This document shows positions 29,591 to 36,245 of a stretch of DNA of 36,245 nucleotides, piece after piece. Under the pieces are notes generated by a model. It did no database searches. It saw only the letters and a program-made list of their open reading frames with translations, and was not told the DNA's origin. Position 1 is the stretch's first letter. Every line of letters begins with the position of its first letter. Source of the DNA: a virus. The stretch spans positions 1-36,245 of IMG/VR virus record IMGVR_UViG_3300044858_003100; one strand, given 5' to 3'. A program made the translations under genes and the position numbers.

Positions 29591-30016
29591 TTACTGAATG
29601 GTGAGCACGCCCGTGCTCGGATCGAAGTCCACCGAGAACGTGTCGCCCGCGCCCAGCGTGATGCTGGTGCCGTAGTCCCACCACGCGATCAGGTTCTTGC
29701 TCGCCGCCGTGTCGTTGTACAGGACGGCATAGCGAAAGGGGCCGATGCTCCCGCCCGCCGCCGTCCACGTGGCTGGATCCGCCAGGACGAGCTTGTAGAC
29801 GCCCGCCGTCTGCGACGAGCTGGTCTGCGTGGCGGTGTTGCCGCCCGCCGTGTAGCCGTTGCCCGCGCTAATCTCCGCCAAGTCGGCCTTTACGGCATCG
29901 TTCGCCGCGTCGGGCGTGGCGTTGCTCAGGTACACCTTGAGGGTATCGCTGCCGAGGTTGTGCACCTTCTCGGCCAGCGCCTCGACGAATGCGTTGAACT
30001 TGTTGTAGGTCGCCAC
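29591..30016 (-). CDS. Phage structural protein (141 aa)
   Basis: GTG 30016. MATYNKFNAFVEALAEKVHN, LGSDTLKVYLSNATP and EISAGNGYTAGGNTA form a layout known from many siphovirus structural proteins between head-tail genes and fibres. Beta strands at the C-terminus end DFDPSTGVLTIQ. The exact location in the virion is unknown. Confidence 0.7.
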   Translation of the reverse strand: MATYNKFNAFVEALAEKVHNLGSDTLKVYLSNATPDAANDAVKADLAEISAGNGYTAGGNTATQTSSSQTAGVYKLVLADPATWTAAGGSIGPFRYAVLYNDTAASKNLIAWWDYGTSITLGAGDTFSVDFDPSTGVLTIQ

Positions 30017-30029
30017 CGTCTCCTCCGGG

Positions 30030-30584
30030 TCAGGTCATGAAGCCGACGCCACCTAGCGTCAGCACGGAAGCCGTGATTGCCGCCGTACTCGTGTCGTTCT
30101 TCACCACCACCGAGATGATGTCGTCCTCGGCGATGGGGATGAGTCCCGACAAAAAGACGCCCGCCGGGTTGCCGCTCAGGTTGCCAAAGAAGGCGGTGAA
30201 CGCCAGCCCGGGGATCGCTACGCCGTTCTTGGCGAAGGTGAACGTGTAGCGTTTGTTATTGCCAGCGGGCAGCACTTCCAGCGTAGCCTGCGCGTTCAGA
30301 ACCTGCGTGCTCGCCTTCTCCCACCGGAGCTGGCCGTTGGCGGGCATCGACACACAGGACGTGCAGACCGCCGTGTCCAGCGCGGTGGTCCCCGCCACCG
30401 GCACATAGGTGCCGCTGCTGGCGAATGTAGTCGCCACCGCGCCGCCGCTTGCCAGCTCAAGCTGGCCTCGGCTCGGGTAGAGCGAGACCGTCAGGTCGCG
30501 CACCACTTGGGCGGTGATGTTGCCGCTCGTGTTGTCGGCCAGCAGGGCCAGCAGCGCCGACAGCGTGCGTGGGGTGTCAGCCAT
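30030..30584 (-). CDS. Phage structural protein, fibre or decoration type (184 aa)
   Basis: ATG 30584 overlaps the previous TGA by one base. An N-terminal helix (LSALLALLADNTSGNITAQV) leads into a jelly-roll-like domain (YVPVAGTTALDTAVCTSCVS, RYTFTFAKNGVAIPGL and EDDIISVVVKNDTST). Such proteins occur as small virion or fibre-associated proteins. The family is not firm. Confidence 0.6.
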   Translation of the reverse strand: MADTPRTLSALLALLADNTSGNITAQVVRDLTVSLYPSRGQLELASGGAVATTFASSGTYVPVAGTTALDTAVCTSCVSMPANGQLRWEKASTQVLNAQATLEVLPAGNNKRYTFTFAKNGVAIPGLAFTAFFGNLSGNPAGVFLSGLIPIAEDDIISVVVKNDTSTAAITASVLTLGGVGFMT

Positions 30585-31024
30585 CAGGCGAAAGCCTCGT
30601 CGAAGGCGGAAGAAAACTCGTCGGTGGTCACCAGATGCACGCCGTCCAACGTGGGCAGCGCCTCGAAGCCCGCGAACTCCACCGCGTCGGTGGGGGCCAC
30701 CGCCTCCAGGTCAAGCCGCTGCGACCGGAGCTGGCGCTGCGGCACCACGCCCCGCACCCAATAGACGGCCTCGTCCCCCTCCAGCCGCACGAGCCCCGCG
30801 AGCGGCACCGGCACATAGTCCGCCACCGTGGCCCGCGCCGTGGTGCGGTAGGAGATGTGCATCTGGGGATCGGTGCCCACGTTCTGCCCGTCGCTGGTAG
30901 CGTCGATTCGGCCCCAATAGGTGCCTTGGTAGGCGTAGACCGGGCGCATGAACCCGTCCGCGCCCGCGTCCTCGCGTGCCCATAGGCTCACCCGCTGGTC
31001 CAGCCGCCCCGCCACCATGGTCAT
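30584..31024 (-). CDS. Head-tail joining protein (SPP1 gp16 / HK97 gp7-like)
   Basis: The gene encodes 146 aa. GRLDQRVSLWAREDAGADGF, YWGRIDATSDGQNVGTD and the strand pair HISYRTTARATVADYV match the head-tail joining (Phage_H_T_join) family, the stopper ring closing the filled head. ATG 31024 shares ATGA with the connector gene; ATG 31018 is an alternative. Confidence 0.8.
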   Translation of the reverse strand: MTMVAGRLDQRVSLWAREDAGADGFMRPVYAYQGTYWGRIDATSDGQNVGTDPQMHISYRTTARATVADYVPVPLAGLVRLEGDEAVYWVRGVVPQRQLRSQRLDLEAVAPTDAVEFAGFEALPTLDGVHLVTTDEFSSAFDEAFA

Positions 31025-31581
31025 TGGGCCACCCCCAGCCGGAACAGCCGCAGGCTCTTGACCACCCGCGCCACCGTCTCGCGGCTCGCGTCCCAGCTTA
31101 TCGTGGTGTCGCCCGCCTTCTCGCTGGCCGCGCCCGGGGTGCGGCGCTGGTACAGGTCGGCGGCAAGGTCCAGAATCATCTCGGCCAGCAGCGGCTCGAT
31201 GCGCGCATAGTCCGACCGCAGGGACAGGCCGCAGCTCGCGGTTATCGTATACGGCCCGTTATAGAAACTAGTGAGCGGCTTAGCGTAAACCATCCCCGAC
31301 GCCCCGTATACGGTATACGTGGTCGGGTCCACCGTCGCGCCCTCGCTGTCGGTGATGCTGACCGACGCGATCGGGCGCCGCGGGAAGATCAGGCTGGTGA
31401 CCGGCTCGTCCAGCGACTCGGCCCGGTCTACCGCGGTCTGGCTCTCGGCGGTAATGGGGCAGTCGATCCACCCCTCCACCATCGCCTGCGCCCGCGCCAC
31501 CAGCGCGGCCAGCAGCGCGTTCTCCGCGTTGGTCTCGATCCGCAGGTACGTCTTGAGGTCGGTGCTAGTCGGCAGCGCCAC
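31021..31581 (-). CDS. Head-tail connector (gp6-like adaptor)
   Basis: The gene encodes 186 aa from GTG 31581, which lies 17 nt inside the previous gene. The N-terminal helices STDLKTYLRIETNAENALLA and LVARAQAMVEGWIDCP with a closing helix bundle (LLAEMILDLAADLYQRRT) are the pattern of the HK97 gp6 / SPP1 gp15 adaptor, which forms the ring under the portal. A Thr/Tyr-rich beta insert (VDPTTYTVYGASGMVY) lies in between. Confidence 0.8.
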   Translation of the reverse strand: MALPTSTDLKTYLRIETNAENALLAALVARAQAMVEGWIDCPITAESQTAVDRAESLDEPVTSLIFPRRPIASVSITDSEGATVDPTTYTVYGASGMVYAKPLTSFYNGPYTITASCGLSLRSDYARIEPLLAEMILDLAADLYQRRTPGAASEKAGDTTISWDASRETVARVVKSLRLFRLGVAQ

Positions 31582-32950
31582 GGACGGCCTCGCGCAGGAT
31601 GGTGGCGTACTTGGCCCCGACGACCGGGTAGTCGTGATAGGCCACGGTGTAATCGTATACGCGGCGCGCCTCGGCGGCGTAGTGGCCACTGTCAACGCAC
31701 AGCCGCCGCACCGCCTCGCGCAGCTCCTCGCGGCTGTCGGCAAACGTCCACGGGCACGGGATGCCCAGCTTCGCCAGGTCGTCGACCGCGCCATGATCCC
31801 CCGCGATGACCGGCAGCCCCATCGCCGCGCCCTCCAGCCCGCTGCCCTGCATGCCGAGCCAGAAAGAGTCGAACACCACGTGGCACGTGGCCTTGAGCGC
31901 CAGCGCCTCGCCGTGGCTCATGTCCTCGATCAGCACCGGCTCCACGGGCAGGCCGTAGTCCTTGAGATAGCCCATGACGGCCAAGAAGTCCGACGTGCCC
32001 TTGATCTCGCGCCGGGTCGGACTGTGCGCCACGCGCAGGCGCCCGCCATTCCACGGCGGCGGGTAGCGCGTCACGCTCGCCCGCAGCGCCTGGTAATTGC
32101 TGACCGGCATCGGGATCGGCAGCCAATGCTCTACCCCGTGCCGGTGGTGGTAGGGCCGCGCCCCGAACGTCACGCTGCCCAGCTTCTCGTCCGTGTCCCG
32201 ATCGCGGTAGGTCACCCGCGGGTCGCCCGGGGGCAGACTCCCGTGGTAGGTCACCGCCACCCGCTGCCGCTCGGTCGGGGCTACCCGCAGCTTTTGGAAC
32301 AGGCCGCGGTAGTCCATGTGGCAGTGAATCACGTCTGCCGTCGCGGCCAGCACGTCCACCGTCACGCGGTGGGCGTCCCCGTCCCACTGCCGCCAGTGGC
32401 AGTGCGGGTTGGTATAGTCGTAGCGCACCAGCGCCGACAGCACGCCCGGGGCCGTGTTGGCCGCGGAATGGTAGCGGTAGACCGAGCTACCCGGATCGTA
32501 CTCGGTGATCTGGAGCACCCGCAGCGCGTCCGGGGTCGGGTCCGCCGCGGCATAGTGCTCGGGCACCTCCGGGGGAGACAAGATCCGCCCCGCGCCGCCC
32601 CACAGCCGAGCTATCCCGTCCTCGTCCACCACCAGCGCGTTCGTGGACAGCCCCGGCGTCATCTGTGTGGCGGCTTCCTCGAACGCGGCCCGTAGGCTGG
32701 CCGCCATGACCCACGCCATCGGATGCGACAGCACCAGCCCCCACTGCACCAGATCGCCCACCCGGTCGGCGGGCACCTCGAACACCTCCCGCGCCGCACG
32801 CCGCACGCCACCAATGATGCAGGGCTGGATCGCCATGACCTTGGCCGCGGCGGGCGCGGGCGTCGGGGGCACTACGGCCTCGGCCACCGGGGGGAGCGCC
32901 CCGGTGGCCTTGGCCTTCCTGCTTGCCGCCTTACGAGCTGGCGGGGACAT
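31565..32950 (-). CDS. Glycosyltransferase, GT4-like, with extra N-terminal domain (461 aa)
   Basis: ATG 32950 overlaps the capsid gene by 20 nt. After a basic/Ala/Pro start and a block I cannot place (about 30-130, with FEVPADRVGDLVQWGLVLSH), the GT-B part begins RVLQITEYDPGSSVYRYHSA. It continues with ADVIHCHMDYRGLFQ, TYHGSLPPGDPR, SNYQALRASVTRYPPPWNGG, RVAHSPTRREIKGTSDFLAV and ends near GLEGAAMGLPVIAGDHGAVD. This is a glycosyl transferase group 1 layout; the last acidic EX7E pattern is less clear than in the other copy. It is wedged between capsid and connector, an unusual place, so a virion acceptor is suspected. Confidence 0.8.
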   Translation of the reverse strand: MSPPARKAASRKAKATGALPPVAEAVVPPTPAPAAAKVMAIQPCIIGGVRRAAREVFEVPADRVGDLVQWGLVLSHPMAWVMAASLRAAFEEAATQMTPGLSTNALVVDEDGIARLWGGAGRILSPPEVPEHYAAADPTPDALRVLQITEYDPGSSVYRYHSAANTAPGVLSALVRYDYTNPHCHWRQWDGDAHRVTVDVLAATADVIHCHMDYRGLFQKLRVAPTERQRVAVTYHGSLPPGDPRVTYRDRDTDEKLGSVTFGARPYHHRHGVEHWLPIPMPVSNYQALRASVTRYPPPWNGGRLRVAHSPTRREIKGTSDFLAVMGYLKDYGLPVEPVLIEDMSHGEALALKATCHVVFDSFWLGMQGSGLEGAAMGLPVIAGDHGAVDDLAKLGIPCPWTFADSREELREAVRRLCVDSGHYAAEARRVYDYTVAYHDYPVVGAKYATILREAVRGAAD

Positions 32951-34289
32951 CCAGCACGACAAACGGGCTGTGCGGATCGACCTTCACGCCCGCCACCGTC
33001 TTGTAGGCGTAGGTGGACGTGGGGATCGGGATGCCGCCACCACGCGCCAGGAACCGGTACGTAGTGATGTCCTGCACGAACTTGACGTGGATCGAGCTCT
33101 CCACCGTCAGGGCCTGCCGCAGCCCCATGGCGTAGAAGTCGCCGTTGACCAGCGCCACGTCCCCCTTGGTGCCGAGCGAGTTGAGCAGGTCGGTGACGAT
33201 GACCGGCAGCCCGAGCAGCAGCATGGTGGGACGGTCCCGCAGGTTCGCGATCCAGGTGACCATCGTGTTGTTCGTGGTCTGCATCGCGAAGAGCTGCGCC
33301 AGCACCCGGCGGGAGATCATCCACACCGAGTTGGGGCCGATGGTGTGGCGCTCGTACATGGCGAAGGCGTCCGCCGCGACGAACTGGTTCGACGTGGTGC
33401 GGTTGACCGAGATAAGCGCGCCGTTGTTGCTGTTGAGCGCGCCGAGCGGCTGGGACGAGCCCGTGCCGTCGATGGTCAGGTCTTCGTTCAGCTTGTTGAT
33501 GATCTGCCCGCCGACCGCCGTGGTGACCTCGCTGGGCAGCTCGCCCGTGAAGTCGTCACCGAGGATTTCGTCGCCGAACTCCGTGATGGCGGCGTACTTG
33601 TAGATCTCTAGCAGCCGCTGGCCAAACACCGGGTCGCGCTCCGGCTTGGTCCCGCCCTCGCCGACGATCGTGACGTTGGCGATCTTACCCGCCATCGGGC
33701 GGTTCAGGGTGGTCGTGCCCTCGTCCTGGATCAGGTACGGGATGCGCAGCGACCGGCCCGGGACGTTGTACCGGCGGGCGTACTGGAAGATGCCCGGCTG
33801 GGCGTTGGACACCGAGAAGATCTCGGGCACCTGCGTCAGCGGCAGCAGGTACTCGCCGCCCGACGTGGAGCCGGTGATCGTGCGGGTCATCTCGGCCACG
33901 CGGCGCAGCCCCTCGATCTCGCGGGCGTTCTTGGTCCCCTTGGCCGCGGCGCGCAGGTAGGCGCCAAGCGTCGGGAAGTGGTTCACCAGCACCTTCTTGA
34001 CGTCCTCCATGGCGTCCTTCATGCCGCGGAACTCGGTCCGCTCGGCCTCGCCGCCCACGTCCACGCGGGTCAGCCCCTCGGCCCCGCCCTGCCGGTCAAT
34101 CTCGGCGTCGGGCGTGAACTCGGCCGCGGCCTGCGCCCGCATCTCCAGCGCCACGATCCCGTCCGTGCGCGCCTTCACCTCGTCCGCACTCAACGTGAGC
34201 GCGGGGTCCATCAGCTCGGCGCGCAGCTTCTGCGCCTGGGCGCGCAGCTCGTTCGCGGCGCGGTTCTTGGTCACCAGCGTGTTCTGCAT
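32931..34289 (-). CDS. Major capsid protein, HK97 fold
   Basis: The gene encodes 452 aa. The N-terminal 100 residues (RAANELRAQAQKLRAELMDP, DEVKARTDGIVALEMRAQAA) form the helical delta/scaffold domain normally cut away by the prohead protease. SGGEYLLPLTQVPEIFSVSN, GEGGTKPERDPVF, YKYAAITEFGDEILGDD and DGTGSSQPLGALN are hallmarks of the Phage_capsid family. ATG 34289 follows AGGAG by 3 nt. The order protease then capsid is standard. Confidence 0.95.
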   Translation of the reverse strand: MQNTLVTKNRAANELRAQAQKLRAELMDPALTLSADEVKARTDGIVALEMRAQAAAEFTPDAEIDRQGGAEGLTRVDVGGEAERTEFRGMKDAMEDVKKVLVNHFPTLGAYLRAAAKGTKNAREIEGLRRVAEMTRTITGSTSGGEYLLPLTQVPEIFSVSNAQPGIFQYARRYNVPGRSLRIPYLIQDEGTTTLNRPMAGKIANVTIVGEGGTKPERDPVFGQRLLEIYKYAAITEFGDEILGDDFTGELPSEVTTAVGGQIINKLNEDLTIDGTGSSQPLGALNSNNGALISVNRTTSNQFVAADAFAMYERHTIGPNSVWMISRRVLAQLFAMQTTNNTMVTWIANLRDRPTMLLLGLPVIVTDLLNSLGTKGDVALVNGDFYAMGLRQALTVESSIHVKFVQDITTYRFLARGGGIPIPTSTYAYKTVAGVKVDPHSPFVVLDVPASS

Positions 34290-34302
34290 CGTCTCCTCGG
34301 GT

Positions 34303-35091
34303 CTATACGGAATAGGTCTGCCGCACGGCTGCGAGCCGGTCGGCCATCGTGACCGCGGCATCCTCGCGGACTGGCGCGGGCGTGGGCGGGGCGCAGCAAT
34401 CCGTGCGCGTGCCCGGGGCCGCATCGTCCAGGTACGGGGAAGCGTAGGCATCCAGCACCGCCTGCCGGTCGGTGACGCTCAGGGCGTCGAGCGCCGTGCG
34501 GGCGGCTAGCATGAGCAGGTCACGGTCCGTGCGCACGGAATCGCGGGGCTGCTCGGGAACATCCGGGGTGCTCTTGTCGCTGCGTGCCCCCAGCACGTCG
34601 GTGCCGGGGACGCTGGGCATCGGGGTCAGGCTGACCTCGCGCAGCTCGATTTCAAGGAACCGCTCGACGGGCTTGCCGTCCACCACGGCCATCTCGGTCC
34701 GCTTGGGGACGAACCCAATCGACAGCCCGGTGACGGCGCCCGCGGCCATGACGGCCTTCACGTAGTCCCGCGCCTCGCGCCCCGCCTCGGTGTCGAACAG
34801 GTCGGCCACCATGACCAACCCGTCGCCGGTGTCCGTCAGGCTGGCCACCACGCCGACGTGGGCGTCCACCTCGCGCTCGTGGTCCATCAGGAAGGGGACG
34901 CGGCGGGCCTTGACCTTGGTGTCAATGGTGCGCTTGGCGCAGCCCCGAGCGAACACGGTGCCGTAGGTGTCGACCTGCTCGTAGGTCAGCGCCACGCCGG
35001 TGATGCGGCCCGCGATCCCTTCGGGCAGCCCTTCTTGGCGGGCTTCGAGCGCCACCTCGCGGCGGTACAGCGTCACGGTGTCGATGGTCAT
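34303..35091 (-). CDS. Prohead protease, HK97 U35 family
   Basis: This 262-aa serine peptidase trims scaffold and capsid during head maturation. Catalytic His is H71 in FLMDHEREVDAHVG, Ser is S124 in TGLSIGFVPK, and the acidic partner is probably E152 in LREVSLTPMPSVPG. An Asp/Pro-rich C-terminal tail (about 170-262) is probably removed by self-cleavage. ATG 35091 shares ATGA with the MuF end; the frame open to 35334 is a shadow extension. Confidence 0.92.
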   Translation of the reverse strand: MTIDTVTLYRREVALEARQEGLPEGIAGRITGVALTYEQVDTYGTVFARGCAKRTIDTKVKARRVPFLMDHEREVDAHVGVVASLTDTGDGLVMVADLFDTEAGREARDYVKAVMAAGAVTGLSIGFVPKRTEMAVVDGKPVERFLEIELREVSLTPMPSVPGTDVLGARSDKSTPDVPEQPRDSVRTDRDLLMLAARTALDALSVTDRQAVLDAYASPYLDDAAPGTRTDCCAPPTPAPVREDAAVTMADRLAAVRQTYSV

Positions 35092-36245
35092 AGGACGCCC
35101 TGCGCCTCCTCGGGGGTCTCGGTGTAGTAGACTAGGGTGCAGCGGCAGTTGATGACCTCGCCCGCGGGGCCGCGTGGGTCCAGCGGGTACAGCAGGCCAT
35201 TGCCGAACGGGTCGTCGATGCCGATGGGCGGCTGGGCGCCCGCGGCGGCGTGCGTCGGGCGGGTCTTGCGGTCCTCGAACGCCAGCCACTGCTTGGCCCG
35301 GAACAGGTCGCCTTCGGCTTTGGCTTGGTCCCACGAGCCCTGTGACTGCGCGCCCGCCACCTCGGTCTTGGCGATCCGCGTGGCCCGCACGTCCGTCATC
35401 TGCTCGCCGTAGACGCTGGCCTGAATCAGCCGCGCCGTCTCGGCCACGCTCAGCTCGGCCAGCTCCGCCGACCGGATCGCCGCGGTGACCTGCTTGGCCG
35501 TGGTCTCCCCGATCAGCTCGGCCAGCCGGTCGGCCCGGTTGGCGATGGCCTGTAGCACGCTGGGCGGCTTGAGCCCGAAGCTATAGCCCGCGCCGATGAC
35601 CTCCTGCGCGCCGAAGAGGTACATGCGCTCGATCAGCTCCAGATACGCGGCCCGCCACGCGGCGTAGTATTCCCCGCCCCGGGCGTAGTTTTCCCGGATC
35701 TGCCGCTCGATGGCGTCCAGCACGGGGTCGTCCGCCCGGGTCGCCCGGGCGAACAGCCGCGCCACGGACGCCGCGTCCTCGCGGAACCGGGCGCGGGCGG
35801 TGGTATAGAAGGGCGCCTCCTGCCGGTCCATCTCCTCCATCTGCCGCACCCAATAGCGGTACAGGATGTGGTCCTCGTCCGGCTCGCCGTCCTCGCGGTA
35901 GAGCGGGGCGCGCAGCACCTCGGGATGGTGGACCCACCACGGGCGCCCCTGCTCGTCTACCAGGGGGCTGGCATTCCGTACCGGCGCACCAGCGGCAGCC
36001 GGTGCCGCATCGTCCGCTGCCACCGCCGCCACGGCGAAACGCGCCGGTAGGGGGGCACGACCTGCCGGAACACGTTGCGCCGCACGGTCACCCAGCGCCT
36101 CCTTGGCTTCGTTGATGACGGCCCGCATCCCATCCAGCCCGATGTCGCCCACCACCAGCCACTTCACCTGGGCGATCACGCCCGCGATGCGCTTGTTCCC
36201 CCGGTGCCGCGCCCCCCACGCCTCGCGTAGCCGCACGGCCCGCTC
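35088..36245 (-). CDS. MuF / SPP1 gp7-like head morphogenesis part of the portal-MuF fusion (runs off window end)
   Basis: This part shows the C-terminal MuF signature: RATRIAKTEVAGAQSQG, LAFEDRKTRPTHAAAGAQPP, IDDPFGNGLLYPLDPRG and EVINCRCTLVYY. Before it comes a helical region (about 100-250 of this part). Such minor head proteins bind the portal and are often ejected with DNA. No start codon with a ribosome site is seen; the frame simply continues from the portal gene through the 159-bp end overlap (the GTG near 36236 is an internal Val). With 1-1929 it makes one protein of about 975 aa. Confidence 0.85.
   Translation of the reverse strand, partial: ERAVRLREAWGARHRGNKRIAGVIAQVKWLVVGDIGLDGMRAVINEAKEALGDRAAQRVPAGRAPLPARFAVAAVAADDAAPAAAGAPVRNASPLVDEQGRPWWVHHPEVLRAPLYREDGEPDEDHILYRYWVRQMEEMDRQEAPFYTTARARFREDAASVARLFARATRADDPVLDAIERQIRENYARGGEYYAAWRAAYLELIERMYLFGAQEVIGAGYSFGLKPPSVLQAIANRADRLAELIGETTAKQVTAAIRSAELAELSVAETARLIQASVYGEQMTDVRATRIAKTEVAGAQSQGSWDQAKAEGDLFRAKQWLAFEDRKTRPTHAAAGAQPPIGIDDPFGNGLLYPLDPRGPAGEVINCRCTLVYYTETPEEAQGVL
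36087..36245. repeat. Terminal direct repeat of the window start (159 bp, six mismatches)
   Basis: Bases 36087-36245 match 1-159. The first 102 are identical; mismatches fall at 103, 113, 115, 124, 127 and 142 of the start copy. In the shared reading frame five are silent and one changes Ala to Gly. It indicates circular closure of the assembly with two sequence variants. Confidence 0.9.

Noticed and set aside
36087-36245. True terminal redundancy of a linear genome
   Set aside because: The repeat is inexact and falls in the middle of one continuous reading frame, which fits overlap of a circular assembly better than a packaged terminal repeat. It cannot be fully excluded.

Overview
The window is an essentially complete genome of a tailed double-stranded DNA phage of siphovirus type. 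It is compact, roughly two-thirds G+C by eye, and every gene I accept lies on the minus strand. The last 159 bases (36087-36245) repeat the first 159 with six mismatches. Joining the ends keeps one reading frame open, so the molecule is best read as a circle (or a circularly permuted linear genome) of about 36,086 bp. No host is named by the sequence. A single-domain amidase endolysin and a spanin-like protein hint at a Gram-negative-type envelope, which is an inference only.

Layout in the direction of transcription (falling coordinates). A leader and control region (about 13,257-14,003) holds the terminator of the late genes, several strong hairpins and a near-consensus promoter with a palindrome in its spacer. 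The early region (13,256 down to about 4,170) is a tight chain of about 26 small genes joined by ATGA, GTGA or TGATG overlaps. It includes an alanine-repeat protein encoded by a 12-bp DNA repeat, an ERF annealing protein, Gp157, several helix-turn-helix proteins, a putative zinc peptidase, a tandem pair of paralogues, three micro-membrane proteins, an HNH endonuclease of lower G+C and a VRR-NUC nuclease. I recognise no polymerase, helicase, primase, integrase or CI-like repressor.

The late region begins with a DUF5681-like candidate small terminase, a methyltransferase and the large terminase. It continues through a single open frame joining portal and MuF domains across the contig ends, then the prohead protease, HK97-type capsid, a glycosyltransferase, head-tail connectors, structural proteins, a tail fibre and repeat-rich virion proteins. 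Next come the tail terminator, tail tube, tail chaperones with a strong -1 frameshift signal, tape measure, a 1391-aa tail-tip protein and a second glycosyltransferase. The lysis cassette (two membrane proteins, amidase, spanin-like protein) ends at 14,004, just before a rho-independent terminator at about 13,900.

The points most worth following are the portal-MuF fusion, the frameshift site, the alanine-repeat gene, the two glycosyltransferases embedded in the structural operon, and the structured non-coding region.
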